The translations under genes and the position numbers were made by a program. This document shows, in pieces, positions 5,585-8,949 of a DNA stretch of 8,949 nucleotides. Numbering within the stretch: the stretch's first letter is position 1; each line of letters starts with the position of its first letter. Origin of the DNA: CAZEHO01 sp964511945 (lineage in GTDB: Bacteria; Actinomycetota; Acidimicrobiia; Spongiisociales; UBA11373); the NCBI GenBank assembly GCA_964511945.1, contig CAZEHO010000057.1, forward strand, positions 1 to 8,949, written 5' to 3'. Under the pieces are notes generated by a model that had not been told where the DNA came from, searched no databases, and saw only the letters and a program-made list of their open reading frames with translations.

Positions 5585-6694
5585 ATGGGTGTTGCCGTCA
5601 TGGGCGTCGGGTTCGTCGGGGCATTCCCAACGTCGGACGGGCTGTCATATCGCGAGCTGATCGCAAAGGCAGCCCTGATGGCGTACCGGGACGCCGGAAT
5701 CGATCCCGAGCAGCTCGATGGGGCGGTGTCGGTCGAGGAGGACTTCGTGTCGGGGTACTCCATCGCCGACGAGTATGTGCCGGACCAGCTCGGTGTGGTC
5801 CGCAAGCCGGTGTACACGATCTGCGGCGACTTCCTCCAAGGAGTGGGGTCGGCCGTCATGCAGATCGAAACCGGGCGCTTCGAGACCGTGGTCGTCGAGG
5901 CATATAGCAAAGCGAGCAACATCCTGCTGAAGGACGAGCTGCTCCACTTCGCACTCGACCCGGTGCTTGACCGGCTCGGAGTGAGCCCGCACTACCTGGC
6001 GGCGCTCGAGATGCAGCGGTTCTGTGATGAAACCGGCTACGACCCGGCCGACGCCGCACTGGTGGTCGGCAAGGCCAAGGAAGCCGCCCTCAACAACGCG
6101 GCGGCGGCCTGGGGAGCCGACACCTGGCCGGCCGATGTGCTGGCATCCCGCCCGGTGGCCACCCCGCTCACCGAGGCGATGATCCCCAAGCATGCCGACG
6201 GAGCAGTGGTGATCGTCCTCGGTACCGACGAAGCGGCGGAGCGCACGGCACGGGCGCCGGTCTACATCACCGGTACCGGCTGGGGCTCCGGTACCTCGGT
6301 GACCCAGCGGCGCGACTCGACCACCTCGATCGGCACCCAACTGGCAGCCGGCATGGCCCTGGCCGAGGCCGGCATCACCGATCCCGAAGACGAGATCGAC
6401 CTCTTCTACGTCTCAGACCTCTACCCGCACCGCCAGCTCATGCACCTCGAGGCCATGGGTCTCGGCGGTGTCAACGATCTACTCGTCAATCCCGACGGCG
6501 GAACCATCGGAGTCGGCGACCTCATCGAAGCCAACAGTGGGGCACGACTGGTCGATGCGGTCCGGCAACTGCGCGGTGAGGCGGGTGCACACCAGGCGGA
6601 TTCGCCGGAGCGTGCCCTGGTCCACGGCTGGCGGGGTATCCCGACCGATTCCTGTGCCGTGGCGGTACTCGAGACGGAAAGGAGGCCGGCGTGA
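5585..6694 (+). CDS. Thiolase-superfamily protein (SCP-x/Ltp-like), free-standing subunit
   Basis: 369-residue protein of the thiolase / lipid-transfer thiolase group, presumably acting on acyl-CoA thioesters in the cytosol. ICGDFLQG places Cys80 where thiolases have the catalytic nucleophile, followed at the right distance by IETG. SCAVAV near the end (Cys357) matches the second thiolase cysteine. The other motifs are altered: the HDAF-like site reads SDLY (277-280), and the GHP-like site in GGTIGVGDLIEANSGAR reads GDL, with Asp312 for His. LRGEAG follows as in the family. ATG 5585 has AGGAG six bases upstream; sequence before it is the end of the previous gene in another frame. The stop overlaps the next gene by four bases, which strongly suggests one complex. 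It may act as an aldolase, a condensing enzyme or a structural partner. Superfamily call firm, reaction unknown. Confidence 0.82.
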   Translation: MGVAVMGVGFVGAFPTSDGLSYRELIAKAALMAYRDAGIDPEQLDGAVSVEEDFVSGYSIADEYVPDQLGVVRKPVYTICGDFLQGVGSAVMQIETGRFETVVVEAYSKASNILLKDELLHFALDPVLDRLGVSPHYLAALEMQRFCDETGYDPADAALVVGKAKEAALNNAAAAWGADTWPADVLASRPVATPLTEAMIPKHADGAVVIVLGTDEAAERTARAPVYITGTGWGSGTSVTQRRDSTTSIGTQLAAGMALAEAGITDPEDEIDLFYVSDLYPHRQLMHLEAMGLGGVNDLLVNPDGGTIGVGDLIEANSGARLVDAVRQLRGEAGAHQADSPERALVHGWRGIPTDSCAVAVLETERRPA

Positions 6695-8880
6695 GGAAGG
6701 TTGCAGTCATCGGCGCCGGCATGACCCGATTCGTCCGGCGTGCCGAGGAGACCCCCGGAGAGCTGGCGGCGGCCGCGGTCGATATGGCCCTGGCCGATGC
6801 CGGACTCACCATCGACGACATCGATGCAGTGTGCCTGGGGACCGCTCCCGACGCATTCGACGGCATCCACATGAACGGTGAGCACCTGATCGCCGGAGCC
6901 GGGGCATCCAACAAGCCCTACCTCCGCCACTTCGTCGGCGGTGGGACCGGTGTGATGAGCCCGATTCACGGCTGGATGCACGTGGCCTCCGGCAAGTTCG
7001 ACACCTGCCTGGTGGTGACCGAGGAGAAGATGTCGACGTGCGTGCCGCACCCGGCGGGCGCGTTCCTGACGATATTCGACCACACCACCGAGCAGCCACT
7101 CGAGCTGACCCTGATTCACATCTTCGCCCTCGAGATGGCGCGCTTCATGCACATCTACGGGTACACCGAGGAGGAGATCGCCCAGATCTCCGTGCAGAAC
7201 AAGCTCAACGCCATGGACCACCCGGCGGCGCAGCTCGGTGCTGAAATCGGCATCGACGACGTGATGAACTCGCCGATGCTGTCGTGGCCGGTGAAGCGGC
7301 TCGACATCAGCCCAACGTCCGACGGCGCCGCAGCCATCGTGCTGACGAGCGAGGATGTCGCCCGAGCCCGGGGCATGACACCGGTGTGGATCGAGGGTGT
7401 CGGCTACCGCCTCGACACCGCCTACTGGTGCACCCGCGATCTGGCTTTCCCCGAATACGTGGCGATGGCCGCCAAGGACGCCTATGAGATGGCCGGGATC
7501 CGGGATCCGCTGAGCGAGATCGGCGTTTGGGAGCCGTACGACCCTTTCGACTACAAGGCCCTCCACCACATGAACGGGCTGCTGCTCGACCGGACCGGGG
7601 CCACGGCGAAGCGGCTGCTCGCCGAGGGTGCGTTCGCTCGCGACGGAAGCCATCCGATGTGTCCCTCCGGCGGGGCGCTCGGGGTCGGCAACCCGATCGC
7701 GGCCACCGGTCTCATGAAGATCGCCGAGCTGTACTTCCAGCTCTCCGGCCAGGCGGGTGCCCGCCAGGTTCAGGACGCTCATCGCGGAATCGCCCAGGCG
7801 TGGGGTGATCTCATGCAGGTGGGCACCGTGGTCGTCATGAACGGCGAAGGGGCTGTGCCGGGCGCTTCTTCGGGTTGGAGTGAGCGGACGGCCGACGATC
7901 TTCCGGCGACCGCGATCGCCAGGGTCGACGATGTTGCCCACATCGAGTACGCCCCCGAGCTCGGGTACTCGTGGGACAACGGCTACGCCATCACCACCTA
8001 TCTCGACGGGTTCGAGCAGGGAGCGATCCGTGGGTCGTACTGCTCGAACTGCGACCGGATGATGATTCCGTGCCGCAGCTTCTGCGAGTTGTGCAACCTG
8101 CGCTCGGTCGAGGATTACTTCGACTTGCCCGATACCGGCACGATCGAGACCTTTACGATCTCAAACGTCGATTGGGCATCGGCTCCGCTCCCCGACGGCC
8201 GTCAGGACCTGTTCGCCGTCATCTCGATCGACGGCGCCGCTCCGAAGATGGGTCTGGTCCATCGCCTAGGCGATGTGGATCCGTCGACGGTCACCATCGG
8301 GATGCGGGTCAAAGCCGTCTGGAAGGACCCGGAGGATCGGGAGGGCAGCGTCACCGACATCGAGTACTTCCGCCCGCTGACCGAAGATGAGGAGGCCGAT
8401 TCCGGTCCGGTGCCGGTCAAACCGGCTGAGATGACGTCGGTCGTTGCGACCTCATTCCCGGGCAAGATCCCGCTCGACTACGCCTACACCGCCGGCATCG
8501 GCGGGTCGCGGTTCTACGCGGCGCTCGCCGAGGGCCGCATCGAGGGAACCCTCTGTGCGGCCTGCGACGAGATCCTGGTGCCGCCGACGGCGTTCTGCGA
8601 AGACGGGATGCATCAGCTCGAAGTGGAGAGCGACGCAATCGAGATCGATCCCCGGTCGGCGTTTGTCACGGCGGCAACGCTCGTGTTTGAAGATCGTGCC
8701 GGCCGCATGCTCGACGAACCGGTTTGGGTTGCCCAGGTCGAGTTCTTCGGTGCCACCGGTTCGATCTTCGGGCGGCTCGAAACCGAGGATGACGAAGTCC
8801 CGGTCGGGACTCCGGTCGAACTCGTTCCCACTCAGGAGGTGGGTCCGGAACACGTGCTGTTCCGGGTTGTCGGGGAGTAA
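6691..8880 (+). CDS. Thiolase-like domain fused to two tandem DUF35 (zinc ribbon / OB-fold) modules
   Basis: 729-residue fusion. Residues 1-390 form a thiolase-like domain. The position of the nucleophilic Cys is Gly84 (in HFVGGGTGVMS), the HDAF site is YDPF (283-286), and the GHP site is GNP (333-335) in a typical GGALGVGNPIAATG. Residues about 436-563 form DUF35 module 1 with a complete ribbon Cys451-x2-Cys454-x10-Cys465-x2-Cys468, then an OB fold. Residues about 595-729 form module 2 with Cys622-x2-Cys625-x10-Cys636 but Gly639 instead of the fourth Cys; His641 is a possible replacement ligand. DUF35 proteins partner with thiolase-like enzymes in Ltp2-ChsH2 (steroid side-chain aldolase) and BbsAB, so an acyl-CoA C-C lyase or ligase complex with the upstream protein is likely. 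GTG 6691 has AAAGGAGG five bases upstream and overlaps the previous stop. Cofactor and substrate are unknown. Confidence 0.86.
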   Translation: MRKVAVIGAGMTRFVRRAEETPGELAAAAVDMALADAGLTIDDIDAVCLGTAPDAFDGIHMNGEHLIAGAGASNKPYLRHFVGGGTGVMSPIHGWMHVASGKFDTCLVVTEEKMSTCVPHPAGAFLTIFDHTTEQPLELTLIHIFALEMARFMHIYGYTEEEIAQISVQNKLNAMDHPAAQLGAEIGIDDVMNSPMLSWPVKRLDISPTSDGAAAIVLTSEDVARARGMTPVWIEGVGYRLDTAYWCTRDLAFPEYVAMAAKDAYEMAGIRDPLSEIGVWEPYDPFDYKALHHMNGLLLDRTGATAKRLLAEGAFARDGSHPMCPSGGALGVGNPIAATGLMKIAELYFQLSGQAGARQVQDAHRGIAQAWGDLMQVGTVVVMNGEGAVPGASSGWSERTADDLPATAIARVDDVAHIEYAPELGYSWDNGYAITTYLDGFEQGAIRGSYCSNCDRMMIPCRSFCELCNLRSVEDYFDLPDTGTIETFTISNVDWASAPLPDGRQDLFAVISIDGAAPKMGLVHRLGDVDPSTVTIGMRVKAVWKDPEDREGSVTDIEYFRPLTEDEEADSGPVPVKPAEMTSVVATSFPGKIPLDYAYTAGIGGSRFYAALAEGRIEGTLCAACDEILVPPTAFCEDGMHQLEVESDAIEIDPRSAFVTAATLVFEDRAGRMLDEPVWVAQVEFFGATGSIFGRLETEDDEVPVGTPVELVPTQEVGPEHVLFRVVGE

Positions 8881-8949
8881 CCGAGAGGTCGGTACTAGTG
8901 CCACGTCACAGAACGTTTGGCGGGTTCAGATGCGGCTCAGGACGCCTCC
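8881..8949. other. Unassigned 69-base tail
   Basis: No plus-strand gene begins here. A small stem (8880-8884 with 8889-8893, 4-base loop) follows the stop but has no T-run. On the minus strand, one frame is open from the window edge and ends at a TGA at 8906-8908, coding EPHLNPPNVL at its end; another ends at a TGA at 8926-8928. Either could be the 3' end of a convergent gene that enters from outside. The window is too short to decide. Confidence 0.3.

Noticed and set aside
6421..7941. 506-codon minus-strand open frame opposite the thiolase genes
   Set aside because: His/Arg/Gly-rich shadow of the thiolase domain with no recognisable domain.
8880..8893. Terminator after the fusion gene
   Set aside because: Five-pair stem only, no T-run, and the pairing is within chance expectation for GC-rich sequence.
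1..8949. CRISPR array, insertion sequence or phage segment
   Set aside because: No regularly spaced direct repeats, no transposase, integrase or phage structural motifs. Codon style is uniform across the window.

Overview
The window is high-GC bacterial DNA, densely packed, with GTG and TTG starts and many 4-base stop/start overlaps. Gene content and order point to an actinomycete-type (Actinomycetota) genome. There is a compact Tad/Flp-type pilus cluster without the outer-membrane secretin parts, and it sits next to a divergent HAD-IB phosphatase gene. From memory, this matches the Mycobacterium tuberculosis Rv3661 / Rv3660c-Rv3654c neighbourhood. A deep-branching class such as Acidimicrobiia is plausible, but the sequence alone does not prove it.

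Layout. Minus strand, 48-1515: a HAD-IB phosphatase with a C-terminal membrane anchor, followed 55 bases later by msrA (peptide methionine sulfoxide reductase, E. coli-like long form). Positions 1516-1683 form a divergent intergenic region with a candidate promoter for the plus-strand operon and a 14-bp inverted repeat. Plus strand, 1684-5544: a seven-gene Tad cluster. It encodes a short, degenerate CpaE/MinD-like protein, the TadA secretion ATPase, TadB and TadC membrane platform proteins, a 56-residue Flp pilin, a TadE pseudopilin and a second TadE-like protein of the actinobacterial 'helicase/secretion neighborhood' type. No prepilin peptidase and no DECH-box helicase are present. Plus strand, 5585-8880: two overlapping genes for thiolase-superfamily proteins. 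The first is a free-standing 369-residue thiolase-like protein. The second is a 729-residue fusion of a thiolase-like domain to two tandem DUF35 (zinc ribbon plus OB fold) modules. The last 69 bases hold no identified gene.

How the parts work together. TadA, with TadB and TadC, would power and anchor assembly of a thin pilus or pseudopilus made from the small Flp protein and the TadE-like proteins. The start codons from TadB onward are translationally coupled, and the pilin gene has a gap and a hairpin that could set its output separately. The two thiolase-like proteins probably form one complex that cleaves or makes C-C bonds on acyl-CoA substrates, by analogy with Ltp2-DUF35 and BbsAB. Each has lost different parts of the classical thiolase active site.

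Most notable points: the complementary loss of active-site residues in the thiolase pair and the degenerate second zinc ribbon of the fusion; the pseudo-ATPase look of the CpaE-like protein; the hairpin that would bury the pilin ribosome-binding site; and the long dyad between the divergent operons. I did not find a clearly new defence or mobile system.
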